A stretch of 64,000 bases of DNA from Deltaproteobacteria bacterium (GTDB lineage Bacteria > Myxococcota_A > Polyangia > Polyangiales > JADJMO01), in contig JANYDK010000083.1 in NCBI GenBank assembly GCA_025363655.1, positions 124,001 through 188,000 of the forward strand, in the 5' to 3' direction. Shown here piece after piece: positions 26,204-35,023 of this stretch. A program made the translations under genes and the position numbers. Each line of letters begins with the position of its first letter. Positions within the stretch are counted from its first letter, which is position 1. The notes under the pieces were generated by a model, which was given only the letters and a program-made list of their open reading frames with translations, did no database searches and had not been told where the DNA came from.

Positions 26204-28570
26204 ATGGCCAAGAGGTCTTGGGCGAGTCGTTCTGCGGGGTCCACGTTCGGCTTCCTCGCATCCGTCGGTCTGTTCGGGGCGCAGGGCTGCCTCGATCGCC
26301 CCGTGGTGCCGATCGTTCCCGGCGGCAGCGGCGTCATCGCCACGAAGATCCGCGTCACGCGCATCGACAAGGTCGACTTGTTGATGATCATCGACAACTC
26401 GCTGTCGATGGGTGACAAGCAGTCCGAGCTCAGCCGACGTGTTCCGCAGCTCGTGAAAGAGCTGACGAACCCGGACATCGATCCGGCCACCGGCAAGCCC
26501 AAGTTCCTGGCAGTGGCCGACTTGCACATCGGCGTGCTCAGCTCGTCGCTCGGTTCGCAGGGTACCTCGGCCTGCGATCCTGGCTCGACGACTCCGCACA
26601 ACAACGACCACGGTCACCTCCTGCCGCGCCCGGGCGAAGGCGGCGGTAGTGGTTGGACCATCAGCAAGGACGACCAGAAGGTCCCCGATGCTGCCTCCTG
26701 TCCGACGCCGATCGCTGCCACCGCCCTTTCCTGGGTCAACGACCCGGCGAAGGATCCGAAGGCGATGTTCAACGGTGGCGGTGGCACCACCCAGATGCAG
26801 GCCGCGGCCTCTTGCGTCGTCGCCTCCGTCAAGGAAGACGGCTGCGGTTACGAAGAGACCTGGGAATCGATGTACCACTTCCTCGTCGACCCGACGCCGT
26901 ACGCGAAGGCAGAGGCGAAGTGCACCTTCGGCGTCAGCGGCGACAACTGCACGACGGGCGGCAAGCCGAACCCGATCGAGGTCAGCGGGATCGACGCCGA
27001 CGTCCTCAAGGAGCGTGCGCAGTTCCTGCGTCCCGACTCGCTCCTCGCCGTCGTCATCCTCTCCGACGAGAACGACTTCTCGCTCAAGCCCGCGCAGCTG
27101 AACTGGCTCCCGTACGGCTACGGTGCCGGTCAGATGCAGCGCGGCTGGGGTGCTTGTGCCAACGTCCCCGACGACTTCGAGCCGGAGACCGCAGGAGAGT
27201 ACAACGATCTCCACACCAAGTACGGCTGCAAGTCGTGCTTCGAGGACACGAGCGATCCGAACTGCGCCGTGCCCTGGGCGAAGGACAAGAAGAACAACGA
27301 CCCGGACGATCGCAACCTTCGCGGCTTCGACATGACGCAGCGCTTTGGTTACAACTTCCTCTGGTCGCGTGCGCGGTACGTCAACGCGTTCAAGAGCACG
27401 GTGGTCCCCGGTGTCGATGCCACGGGGGCGATCGTCGGTCTCCCCAATCCGGTGTTGGACGGTGGCTTCCGCTCGCCCGACCTCATCGTCGTCGCCGGCA
27501 TCGTCGGCGTTCCCGGCAAGCTCGTGGGTGATCCGACGGCGGCCGACAAGTACGCCTTCACACCGAAGACGCTGACCGAGGCGGACTGGGAGAAAATTAT
27601 CTCCCCCGACCTGACGAAGCGCGATCCGCACATGATCGAGTCGATCGGTCCGCGCGACAAATACGGCATCAAGCACTACGGCGGCGATCGCACGATCGAC
27701 GACGTCAACGGCGGCGATCGCGACGTCGACAACGGCGACGACCTGCAGTTTGCCTGCATCGCCCCGCGCGCCGTCACCGACAAGACGAGCGACTGCGAAG
27801 GCGCCAACCCGGAGACGAAGAGCCCGCTCTGCGACGCCGGTGGCAAGCAGCCGTTCTTCAAGGCCTACCCGGGCCTCCGCCACCTCCGCATCCTCCACGA
27901 CCTCGGCACCTCGGGCTTCGCGGCCTCGCTCTGCGCCGACACCTACGCGCCGGCCATCCAGGGCATCATCGACAAGCTTCAGGCCGCGCTCAACTCGCAA
28001 TGCTTCAAGTCGGTCCTGACCCAAGGCGCCGAAGGTCGCGTCGATTGCCTCATCCTCGAGTCGTTCGCCGACGCCGCTCCCGGTGGCAAAGGCAAGTGCG
28101 AGGACATCGGCAAGGGCTACTGCACGCCGGGCGCTGCCCCTTGCCGCGTCGACGGCAGCCTCACGTTCCCGGTGCTTCCGCCCGACGCGGCCGCTGGGCA
28201 GCTCAACCTGAACATTACGATCGTCAAGGTCGTCGGCGCCGGCACCATCGCGGTGCAGGAGAAGGTCCAAGCGACTTCCGACGGCGGCAACGTCTACGCG
28301 GCTGGCAGCGACGGTAAGAAGCACCTCGTCTGCGAGATGCAGGAGATCAACACCACCACGGCGTGCCTCAACGATCCGGCGTTCACGTTGCCGCCGGGCC
28401 AGGGTGGCTGGTGCTACACCACCGCCGAAGCCGTCGTCGGTGACGCGTGCCGCAAGATCGGCGCGGTCGGTAGCATCCGCTTCAACGGCGACACCCAGCC
28501 GAAGAACGGCTCCGAGGTCTTCACGCTCTGCCAGAACAGCAATGCTCCGGCGGCCGCTGCGACCAAGTAA
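26204..28570 (+). CDS. Large lipoprotein with von Willebrand A-like domain
   Basis: A 788-residue exported protein. The signal peptide ends near GLFGAQGC, a probable lipobox, followed by LDRPVVPIVPGG. The segment KVDLLMIIDNSLSMGDKQ supplies the DxSxS metal-ion-dependent adhesion motif of vWA domains (about residues 60-75), and long inserts with paired cysteines follow, as expected for a secreted protein with disulfides. I cannot place it in a more specific family; similar lipoproteins are frequent in myxobacteria. The ATG at 26204 is preceded by GGAGGA (26195-26200); in-frame starts further upstream lack a site. A strong terminator follows 22 bases after the stop, so it is probably monocistronic. 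Confidence 0.82.
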   Translation: MAKRSWASRSAGSTFGFLASVGLFGAQGCLDRPVVPIVPGGSGVIATKIRVTRIDKVDLLMIIDNSLSMGDKQSELSRRVPQLVKELTNPDIDPATGKPKFLAVADLHIGVLSSSLGSQGTSACDPGSTTPHNNDHGHLLPRPGEGGGSGWTISKDDQKVPDAASCPTPIAATALSWVNDPAKDPKAMFNGGGGTTQMQAAASCVVASVKEDGCGYEETWESMYHFLVDPTPYAKAEAKCTFGVSGDNCTTGGKPNPIEVSGIDADVLKERAQFLRPDSLLAVVILSDENDFSLKPAQLNWLPYGYGAGQMQRGWGACANVPDDFEPETAGEYNDLHTKYGCKSCFEDTSDPNCAVPWAKDKKNNDPDDRNLRGFDMTQRFGYNFLWSRARYVNAFKSTVVPGVDATGAIVGLPNPVLDGGFRSPDLIVVAGIVGVPGKLVGDPTAADKYAFTPKTLTEADWEKIISPDLTKRDPHMIESIGPRDKYGIKHYGGDRTIDDVNGGDRDVDNGDDLQFACIAPRAVTDKTSDCEGANPETKSPLCDAGGKQPFFKAYPGLRHLRILHDLGTSGFAASLCADTYAPAIQGIIDKLQAALNSQCFKSVLTQGAEGRVDCLILESFADAAPGGKGKCEDIGKGYCTPGAAPCRVDGSLTFPVLPPDAAAGQLNLNITIVKVVGAGTIAVQEKVQATSDGGNVYAAGSDGKKHLVCEMQEINTTTACLNDPAFTLPPGQGGWCYTTAEAVVGDACRKIGAVGSIRFNGDTQPKNGSEVFTLCQNSNAPAAAATK

Positions 28571-28591
28571 GTCTTCGCGGCGAAAGTAGTG

Positions 28592-28632
28592 AGCGGGCGT
28601 TGGTCATCGCGACCGGCGCCCGCTTGGTTTTT
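28592..28632 (+). terminator. Rho-independent terminator after the vWA lipoprotein
   Basis: AGCGGGCG (28592-28599) pairs perfectly with CGCCCGCT (28617-28624); the 17-base loop can form a second small stem (GGTC/GACC). TGG and five Ts follow. Confidence 0.9.
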
Positions 28633-28688
28633 GTCACACGCATCGCGTCAACTTGCCTGCCCACGGGCGCGAAGGAGGGCGTGGGTGA

Positions 28689-28700
28689 TATACTCCATAC
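28689..28700 (+). promoter_or_regulatory. Putative -10 box of a leaderless promoter
   Basis: TATACT at 28689-28694 is a near-consensus -10 box exactly 6 bases before the ATG at 28701. There is no Shine-Dalgarno between them. No good -35 is seen at the normal distance. Confidence 0.55.
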
Positions 28701-29981
28701 ATGAAGGATCGGTCGCCCAGCGTTCCCCCGAGCGACGCCTCGCGGGAGGACAGGCTCGTCTACGATTGGAACGAGGTCGCTCGTCGCGGTCGGGTCATCC
28801 CGAAGGGCATTTCGTTCTTCGACGAGACGCTGCGTGACGGCCTCCAGAACCCGTCGGTGGTCGATCCGAAGACCGAGGACAAGCTCGAGCTCATCCACCT
28901 GATGGACGAGATCGGTATTCACGTCGCCGACATCGGCCTGCCCGGAAGCTCGAAGCGCAACTACGACGACGTCGTCGCCATCTGCCAAGAGATCTCCCGC
29001 GCCAAGCTGAAGATTCGTCCGGCGGTCGCGGGGCGCACGGTCGTCTCCGACATCACGCCGATGATCGACATCGCGCAAAAAGTCGGGATGCCGCTCGAGG
29101 TCTACACCTTCATCGGGAGCTCGCCGATTCGTCAGCTCGCCGAGGCGTGGGACGTCGAGGTGCTGGTCAAGAAGAGCGCCGAGGCCATCGACGTGGCGGT
29201 GAAGGCTGGGCTCCCGGTCTGCTACGTCACCGAAGACACGACGCGCTCACGTCCCGAGGTGCTGGCGACGCTCTTCAAGAACGCGGTCGATCACGGCGCC
29301 AAGCGGCTTTGTCTCTCCGACACGGTGGGCCACTCGACGCCCGACGGCGTGCGCAACCTCATCGACTTCACGCGCAGCATCGTCGCCGGGATGGGCGTGC
29401 ACGACGTCGGCATCGACTGGCACGGGCACAACGATCGCGGGCTCGCGCTCGTCAATGCGATCTGGGCCCTCGAGCACGGCGCCGATCGGGTGCACGGCAC
29501 GGCGCTCGGCATCGGCGAGCGGGTCGGCAACGCGGCGATGGAGCTCATCCTCCTCAACCTCAAGCTGCTCGGGTCGCTCGAAGCCCAGGACACGACCAAG
29601 CTCGTCCAATACTGCGAGACCGCGGCGCGTGCGTGTCACTGGACGGTGCCGATCAACTACCCGCTCATCGGACGCGACGCCTTTCGCACCGCGACCGGGG
29701 TGCATGCCGCCGCGATCATCAAGGCCGAGAGCAAGGGCGATGCGTGGCTCGCCGATCGCATCTACAGCGGCGTGCCGGCGGGAATGTTCGGTCGCAAGCA
29801 GGAGATCTGCATCGGCCACATGAGCGGCGTCTCCAACGTCACCTATTGGCTCCGTCAGCGCGGCATCGAGCCGAGCAAAGAGCTGGTCGACGCCATCATC
29901 TCGCACGCCAAGACGAACGATCACATCCTCGAGGACGAAGAGGTCATGGCGATCGTCAAGCGCGCGAATCCCGCGACCTGA
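28701..29981 (+). CDS. Isopropylmalate/homocitrate synthase-like enzyme (HMGL-like domain)
   Basis: A 426-residue acyltransferase of the DRE-TIM metallolyase family, which condenses acetyl-CoA with a 2-oxo acid. DETLRDGLQNP opens the barrel with the metal-binding Asp, and HGHNDRGLALVNA supplies the His-x-His metal ligands; GERVGNAAMELILL and the TGVHAAAIIKAE region complete the alpha-isopropylmalate/homocitrate signature. The C-terminal LeuA regulatory domain of standard isopropylmalate synthase is absent; only about 100 residues follow the barrel. The substrate may be 2-oxoisovalerate, pyruvate or another 2-oxo acid; no leu or nif neighbours settle it. The ATG at 28701 is six bases after a TATACT box, so the mRNA is probably leaderless. 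Confidence 0.83.
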   Translation: MKDRSPSVPPSDASREDRLVYDWNEVARRGRVIPKGISFFDETLRDGLQNPSVVDPKTEDKLELIHLMDEIGIHVADIGLPGSSKRNYDDVVAICQEISRAKLKIRPAVAGRTVVSDITPMIDIAQKVGMPLEVYTFIGSSPIRQLAEAWDVEVLVKKSAEAIDVAVKAGLPVCYVTEDTTRSRPEVLATLFKNAVDHGAKRLCLSDTVGHSTPDGVRNLIDFTRSIVAGMGVHDVGIDWHGHNDRGLALVNAIWALEHGADRVHGTALGIGERVGNAAMELILLNLKLLGSLEAQDTTKLVQYCETAARACHWTVPINYPLIGRDAFRTATGVHAAAIIKAESKGDAWLADRIYSGVPAGMFGRKQEICIGHMSGVSNVTYWLRQRGIEPSKELVDAIISHAKTNDHILEDEEVMAIVKRANPAT

Positions 29982-30056
29982 AGGCGTCGATTGGCCATTC
30001 TGCTGGCGCCGCGCCACGCGGATCAGCACGGATTTCGGCCTCGACGCGCGTCGGTG

Positions 30057-30068
30057 TATAGTTGAGTC
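30057..30068 (+). promoter_or_regulatory. Putative -10 box of a leaderless promoter
   Basis: TATAGT at 30057-30062 lies 6 bases before the GTG at 30069. No ribosome site is present. Confidence 0.5.
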
Positions 30069-30968
30069 GTGGCGATTCTCTGCAGCGGATGCGGCACGCA
30101 GATCCCCCGTCCTCCGTTGACGATGAAGGGGCCCATCCTTTGTCCGACGTGCACGGCCAAGCGTCGCCTCGGGACCCCTGCGGCGCCGGCGCCCGAGCCG
30201 CTCGAGGACGAGAACCTGCCGACGATGGATGCGCCTCCACCCGTAGGCGTGCTCAGTCCGCCGCAGCACGCGCGCAATCATCCGGCGCTCGCCAACGCGC
30301 CGACGCGTCCGATGCCATCGTCGCGGCCGATCCCCGATCGGTCGCCGTCGCCGAGTTTCCCTCCTCCTGCGCCGGCGCCGCGCATCGAGGTTCCAGCGTC
30401 GTCACCGATGCCACCGAAGTCGGTCGTGCCTCCTTCGTCTGCGGCTCGTCCGTCGACGATTCCGCGATCGGCGCCGGCCTTTGCGCGCACGCCGCTCGGC
30501 GCGCGTCAGCCCGTCGGTGCGCCTGAGACGACGAAGAGCATTCCTCCGTCGGCGGGTCCCACCAACACCGGCCATCCTTCCAAGGCGACGCCGGTGCGCG
30601 CGAGCACCGCGCCGCCGCGTCCAGGGCCTCCGCGTTCAGAGGCGGTGACGAAATCGCAGCCGGCAGCGAGGCCGTCGGCGATTCCCCCGAAGCCGCTCGC
30701 CAGTACGCCGCCCGGGCCGCCGAGGCCGAGCGCGCATCCCGCGGGGCCGACGCCGCCGCGTCCGAATGCTCGTCCGGCGCCGAGCATGGAGCGGAGGCCG
30801 CCTACGTCGCTCGAAGACGCAGACTCCGCCGAGTTCAACTCCGTCGGCACCGGTGACTTCGAAGTGGTCGGTGGTCGCGCCGCCTCCCCTGAAGAGATCG
30901 ACACGCTGGCGACAGGCGATTTCGAATCGGTCGATCCGCGTCCGCAGCCCCCGCGTCCGCGAAAATGA
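30069..30968 (+). CDS. Zinc-ribbon, proline-rich protein of unknown function
   Basis: A 299-residue protein with an N-terminal zinc ribbon (CSGCGTQI...CPTCTAKRR, residues 5-31), a long low-complexity Pro/Ser/Ala/Arg-rich stretch (~35-245), and an acidic C-terminus containing two copies of a short motif, GTGDFEVV and ATGDFESV, about 20 residues apart. No enzyme domain is visible. The disordered middle and repeated terminal motif suggest an adaptor or docking protein, but this is inference. It lies 69 bases upstream of the MglA-like GTPase on the same strand. The GTG start at 30069 places the ribbon at the N-terminus, as in related myxobacterial proteins. Confidence 0.7.
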   Translation: MAILCSGCGTQIPRPPLTMKGPILCPTCTAKRRLGTPAAPAPEPLEDENLPTMDAPPPVGVLSPPQHARNHPALANAPTRPMPSSRPIPDRSPSPSFPPPAPAPRIEVPASSPMPPKSVVPPSSAARPSTIPRSAPAFARTPLGARQPVGAPETTKSIPPSAGPTNTGHPSKATPVRASTAPPRPGPPRSEAVTKSQPAARPSAIPPKPLASTPPGPPRPSAHPAGPTPPRPNARPAPSMERRPPTSLEDADSAEFNSVGTGDFEVVGGRAASPEEIDTLATGDFESVDPRPQPPRPRK

Positions 30969-31025
30969 CGATCGACTGAAATCGCATCCCAGCGTCCCCG
31001 CTTCGGCGGCTCCGCGGATTTCGCG

Positions 31026-31037
31026 TATCATCCTCGC
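31026..31037 (+). promoter_or_regulatory. Putative -10 box of a leaderless promoter
   Basis: TATCAT at 31026-31031 is 6 bases before the GTG of the MglA-like gene, with no ribosome site. Confidence 0.5.
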
Positions 31038-32576
31038 GTGGCGTCGATCAACACCATCGCGCGCGAGCTGGTGCTCAAGATCGTCTATTACGGCCCCGGC
31101 CTCGGCGGGAAGACGACCTCGCTACAGTCGCTGCACGACACGTCGCCGCCCGAGCGTCGAGGCAAGCTCGTCTCGCTGGCGACTCCGGTCGATCGCACGC
31201 TCTATTTCGATTTCCTTCCGTTGCGCCTGCCGCCGCTCCGCGGGCTCTCGGTGCGACTGCAGCTCTTCACCGTGCCGGGGCAGGTCTACTTCAACGCCAC
31301 TCGCCGGCTCGTGCTCTCGGGCGCCGACGGCATCGTCTTCGTCGCCGACTCGCAGCTCGAGCGCATGGACGCGAACCTCGAGTCGCTGGAGAACCTCCGC
31401 GACAACCTCGCCGAGCATGCGCGCGATCTGACGACGATTCCCCACGTTTTCTCGTGGAACAAGCGCGATCTCGAGGAGCTCGTCTCGATCGAGGAGCTCG
31501 ATCGCACGCTCAACCCGCACGGCGCGCCGTCGTACGGCACCATCGCTCCGCGCGGCACCAACGTCGATCAGGTGCTCGCGAAGATCACCTCGATGGTCGT
31601 CGCGCAGCAGGAGGCGCAGATGCCGGCCCAGCGCGGGTCGATCGCGCCGGGGCTGGTCGCCCGGGATTCGCCGAGCGTCAGCGTGCACCGCGTCGAGCGC
31701 GTCGAGGAAGAGACGGTCGAGAGCAGCATCGACAAGCACGCGTTGCCGGCGCCGCTCAGCCCCGGGGAGGGCGACGCCGTCGAGACGTCGTCGTCCGCTC
31801 TCGCGCCGAGCGAAGGCACGTTCCTCGCCAATCTCGAGCGCATCGAAGCGGCGGCGTCGAAGCCGATCGTCGACGAAGAGCTCGAGAGCGTCGTCGAAAA
31901 GCCGTCGGACGAGAAGCAGGAGAATGCGCCGGAGAAGGTCCCCGAGAGCGCGGCCGAGACCAGGCGTGCGAGCGCGGCCGACTTGGCGAACTTGGCGATG
32001 CGTCCTCCGCGCGTCGACGAGGGGCCTCCTTCGGCGCAGCGGGCGAGCACCGCGCCGGCGCCGCCGCTGCCACCCGAGCCCAACGGACATGCGCACGGTG
32101 AAGAGCGCAACGGGCTCTCGTTCACCTCGCTCTTTCCTCCCACCGAGCGGCCCGTCATCGAGCAGATCGAGTCCTACATCGCGCACGGCGATCACGCGGA
32201 CGCGCTCGGGATGTGCGAAGCGGCGCTGGCGCGACTCTTTGCGCCGATCGCCAACCTCGCTGGGCTCGACGATCGCGAAGGCGGTGGACCGACGCTGCCG
32301 CTGCTCGTCGGGCTCGATGGTCGTCGCTACCTGGCGTTTCGCGCGATGGCGCGTCGGGCGCGGAGAACCGGCGACGTCGGGTTGCGCGATGCACTCGAGG
32401 GATACGCGTTCGTGCTCGAGGCCAAGGTCGCGACGTCGCAATGGGAGGCGCTCCGCGGCGCTCTGGCTGCGAGCTCGGCGGCGCCGCCTCCGCGCACTAC
32501 GATGTTGGACGATTCGATTCTCCCGCCGTTGCCCCGCGGCTCGATCTCGCCGCCATCCTCTGGCGACGACGCATGA
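31038..32576 (+). CDS. MglA-like small GTPase with long C-terminal extension
   Basis: A 512-residue protein whose first ~185 residues form a MglA-type GTPase: G1 in YYGPGLGGKTTSLQ, the MglA-specific PVDRTLYFDFLPL strand, G3 read as FTVPGQVYFN, and G4 in SWNKRDLEEL. MglA proteins control cell polarity and motility and are normally about 195 residues. Here a Glu/Ala/Pro-rich disordered linker (~190-360) and a helical domain (~370-480; PVIEQIESYIAHGDHADALGM is its start) follow. The end is Pro/Ser-rich. No MglB GAP gene is adjacent. The extension could recruit effectors or anchor the protein to another complex. Position after the zinc-ribbon protein suggests they act together. Confidence 0.85.
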   Translation: MASINTIARELVLKIVYYGPGLGGKTTSLQSLHDTSPPERRGKLVSLATPVDRTLYFDFLPLRLPPLRGLSVRLQLFTVPGQVYFNATRRLVLSGADGIVFVADSQLERMDANLESLENLRDNLAEHARDLTTIPHVFSWNKRDLEELVSIEELDRTLNPHGAPSYGTIAPRGTNVDQVLAKITSMVVAQQEAQMPAQRGSIAPGLVARDSPSVSVHRVERVEEETVESSIDKHALPAPLSPGEGDAVETSSSALAPSEGTFLANLERIEAAASKPIVDEELESVVEKPSDEKQENAPEKVPESAAETRRASAADLANLAMRPPRVDEGPPSAQRASTAPAPPLPPEPNGHAHGEERNGLSFTSLFPPTERPVIEQIESYIAHGDHADALGMCEAALARLFAPIANLAGLDDREGGGPTLPLLVGLDGRRYLAFRAMARRARRTGDVGLRDALEGYAFVLEAKVATSQWEALRGALAASSAAPPPRTTMLDDSILPPLPRGSISPPSSGDDA

Positions 32577-32703
32577 GACCCTGTGAAAATTAGGCGTGGC
32601 GCGTCCGCATCAGGTCGCCGCGCCGCGCGGGTCTGAAAGCACGATTCATCGAGAAAAGAGGCCCATCGGCTTCCCGGCATCCTCCGTGCTACACCCCGCG
32701 CCG

Positions 32704-34044
32704 ATGTCCTCGCAACCCGGTTACCTCACGCCCAAAGGGGCGGTCACGGCTCCTCCTGCTGGCACCACCGTCGCCGTCGTCGGCCTCGGTCGCGTCGGTC
32801 TCCCGCTCGCGCTCCTCTTCGCCGAGCGAGGCTTGCGCGTCTTCGGCGTCGAGCGTGACGCGCGTGTCCGCGAGCTCCTGGCCGAGCGCAAGATGCCCTT
32901 CCACGAGCCGGGGTGCGACGAGCTCCTGGCGAAGGTGAAGCTCGAGGTCTTCGCCGACGTCTCGGAGCTGATCGGACCGTCGTCACCCGACTACATCGTC
33001 ATCACCGTCGGCACGCCGCTGCAGGCGCACATCGAGGTCGACCTCGGTCAGATCTCGGCGGTGACCACCAGCCTCGCCAAGTCGTTGCGGCCGGGGCAGA
33101 CGATCATTCTCCGCAGCACCGTCGCTGCGCGCACGACCGAGTTCGTCGGGCGCATCCTCGAGCGCGAGACGGGCATGATCGCAGGCCGAGAATTCTCGCT
33201 CGCTTTCTGCCCCGAGCGCATCGTCGAGGGCAAGGCGTTGGTCGAGCTCGAGACGCTGCCGCAGGTCATTGGCGCCGCCGACGAGCTCTCGCGGGCCAAG
33301 GCCTCCAAGCTCTTCGCGGTCTTCCCCGTCGAGCAGCTCCAGACCACGCTCGTCGGCGGTGAGCTGATCAAGCTCTTCAACAACGTGACGCGCTACGTGT
33401 CGTTCGCGCTCGCCAACCAGTACGCGCTCATCGCCGAGAATTTCGGGGAGAGCGTGCATCCGCTGGTGGCGATGGCGAACCACAACTATCCGCGCGATCC
33501 GATCTCCAAGCCCGGCTTCGCGGCCGGCGCTTGTCTGCGCAAGGACTTCGGGATGGTCAGCGAGAACCACGCGACCACCGACATGCTCGTCGCCGCCTGG
33601 CGCGTGAACGAGTACATGCCCAATTTTCTCGCGCACACGCTGGCCGACAAGTCGCACGGGCTGCACAAGAAGACGATCGCGGTGCTCGGGTACACTTTCA
33701 AGAAGGACACCGACGATGCGCGCGACTCGCTGACGCCGAAGCTGCTGCGTTACCTCGAGCGTGAGGTGCCGAAGGAGATTCGGGTGGTCGAGCCGCACCT
33801 GCCCGATCCGATCGCCGGCGAGAAGGGCGACACCGCGCGCAACTGGGCGATCGAAGACGCGCTCCGCGGCGCCGAAGCGGTGGTCATCGCGATGAACCAC
33901 AGCGCGTTCCGTGACGTACGTCGCTTCGTCGTCGGCCCCGAGGCGATCGTCGCTCCCGGCGCGTGGGTCGCCGATTTGTGGAACGTCTGTGGCACGGGCG
34001 AGATGTTCTTCTCCTCCAAGCCCGGCGTCGTCGGCGGTCCCTGA
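32704..34044 (+). CDS. Nucleotide-sugar dehydrogenase (UDP-glucose/UDP-ManNAc dehydrogenase family)
   Basis: A 446-residue NAD-dependent dehydrogenase that oxidises a UDP-sugar to the uronic acid for surface polysaccharide. The N-terminal Rossmann fold has VAVVGLGRVGLPLALLFAERG-type text (seen as VVGLGRVGLPLALLFAE), VGTPL closes it, and the catalytic cysteine lies in FAAGACLRKDFGM. The C-terminal sugar-binding domain has LGYTFKKDTDDARDS. The WecC/TviB branch (UDP-N-acetyl hexosamine) fits slightly better than UDP-glucose dehydrogenase, but the substrate remains open. The ATG at 32704 is chosen because homologous sequence begins nearby; a weak TACACC box precedes it by 8 bases. The M23 peptidase gene follows within 10 bases. 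Confidence 0.88.
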   Translation: MSSQPGYLTPKGAVTAPPAGTTVAVVGLGRVGLPLALLFAERGLRVFGVERDARVRELLAERKMPFHEPGCDELLAKVKLEVFADVSELIGPSSPDYIVITVGTPLQAHIEVDLGQISAVTTSLAKSLRPGQTIILRSTVAARTTEFVGRILERETGMIAGREFSLAFCPERIVEGKALVELETLPQVIGAADELSRAKASKLFAVFPVEQLQTTLVGGELIKLFNNVTRYVSFALANQYALIAENFGESVHPLVAMANHNYPRDPISKPGFAAGACLRKDFGMVSENHATTDMLVAAWRVNEYMPNFLAHTLADKSHGLHKKTIAVLGYTFKKDTDDARDSLTPKLLRYLEREVPKEIRVVEPHLPDPIAGEKGDTARNWAIEDALRGAEAVVIAMNHSAFRDVRRFVVGPEAIVAPGAWVADLWNVCGTGEMFFSSKPGVVGGP

Positions 34045-34052
34045 GCGAGACG

Positions 34053-34904
34053 TTGCGCGCGCGGCCAGCTGCCCGGCTCGCGTCGTTCGTCGTCCTCACG
34101 TTCTTCGCGACCTTCGCGATCCTCGCCCTCGCCGACTCGGCCTCTGCGGCGCCGGTCACCTTCCGTTTGCCGTGGGAGGCCGGCGAGTCGCTCGTGCTCA
34201 CGCAAGACGGTGACGATCCGTGCTGCCACGATCACGTCGGCCCGGCAGCGAAGGCCTTTGATTTCGCGCGGCTCGATGCGCAGCCGTTCGCGATCGTCGC
34301 GCCGGCCGACGGCATCGTCGTCCAGCTCAAGCTCTCGTCACATCACGGGTGTCCCGAAGCCTCGTGCGTGAACGAGGCGAACTACCTCGTCATCGCCCAC
34401 GACGATGGGACCTCGACGACGATGCTTCATCTCGCGAGCGCTCCAGAGTGGGTGCGATGCGGTGAGCGGGTGCGTGCGGGCGTGATCGTCGGGGTGGCTG
34501 GTGACACCGGGCTCGCGAGTGGCGTGCATCTCCACATCGAGCGTGACCGGTTGCCGAGCGGTGCGCGCGCGTGTGCCTGTGGCCTGGATGGGCTCGGATG
34601 CGCGGCCGACGAAGCGCATTTCGAGCTGTTTTTTCCGACTGCGGAGCGACCCAACCTGCCGCTGACGTTCCAGGAGTGGCCGGAGGCGATGGCCTTCGCC
34701 GGTCGGCGGGTGATCGTCGGACCTTCGCGCAACGCCGACCGTGCATTCGTCGCGGGCGACGCTGCGCCGGCGCGCTCGAAGTCGGCTGCCCGGAAGAGCT
34801 CGGGGCGCATGCGGCTCTTCGTCGCACTGACCCTCGCCGCCGGGCTCGCTGCGCTCGTCGCGTTGTTCGAGCACCGCCTCCTCGGCACGAGAGTAGGCGC
34901 GTAG
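34053..34904 (+). CDS. M23/LytM family peptidase, membrane or secreted
   Basis: A 283-residue protein with a signal peptide or N-terminal anchor (FVVLTFFATFAILALADSASA), a LytM-type peptidase domain (~30-190) and a C-terminal hydrophobic helix (LFVALTLAAGLAALVALFEH) that could hold it in the membrane. The zinc ligands of the M23 family are present as CCHDHVGPAAKAFDFA (His and Asp) and HLHIE (His-x-His). It likely cleaves peptidoglycan crosslinks or acts as an amidase activator. Start codon is uncertain: a TTG at 34053 gives the best signal peptide; a CTG at 34041 overlaps the previous stop. Co-transcription with the nucleotide-sugar dehydrogenase suggests an envelope function. Confidence 0.8.
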   Translation: MRARPAARLASFVVLTFFATFAILALADSASAAPVTFRLPWEAGESLVLTQDGDDPCCHDHVGPAAKAFDFARLDAQPFAIVAPADGIVVQLKLSSHHGCPEASCVNEANYLVIAHDDGTSTTMLHLASAPEWVRCGERVRAGVIVGVAGDTGLASGVHLHIERDRLPSGARACACGLDGLGCAADEAHFELFFPTAERPNLPLTFQEWPEAMAFAGRRVIVGPSRNADRAFVAGDAAPARSKSAARKSSGRMRLFVALTLAAGLAALVALFEHRLLGTRVGA

Positions 34905-35023
34905 GCCGACGAAGCGCCTCGGTGAGGGTGACCCGAACCGGTCTGGAGCCGGGAGACGTGCGTTGTTCGCGCCGTCGCTAGCCGCGTATCCTCCGCTGAG
35001 GTCCTCTCGGGCCTGGAGGGAAG

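Noticed and set aside
34041-34053. CTG at 34041 as start of the M23 peptidase, overlapping the previous stop
   Set aside because: CTG starts are rare; the TTG at 34053 gives a normal signal peptide.
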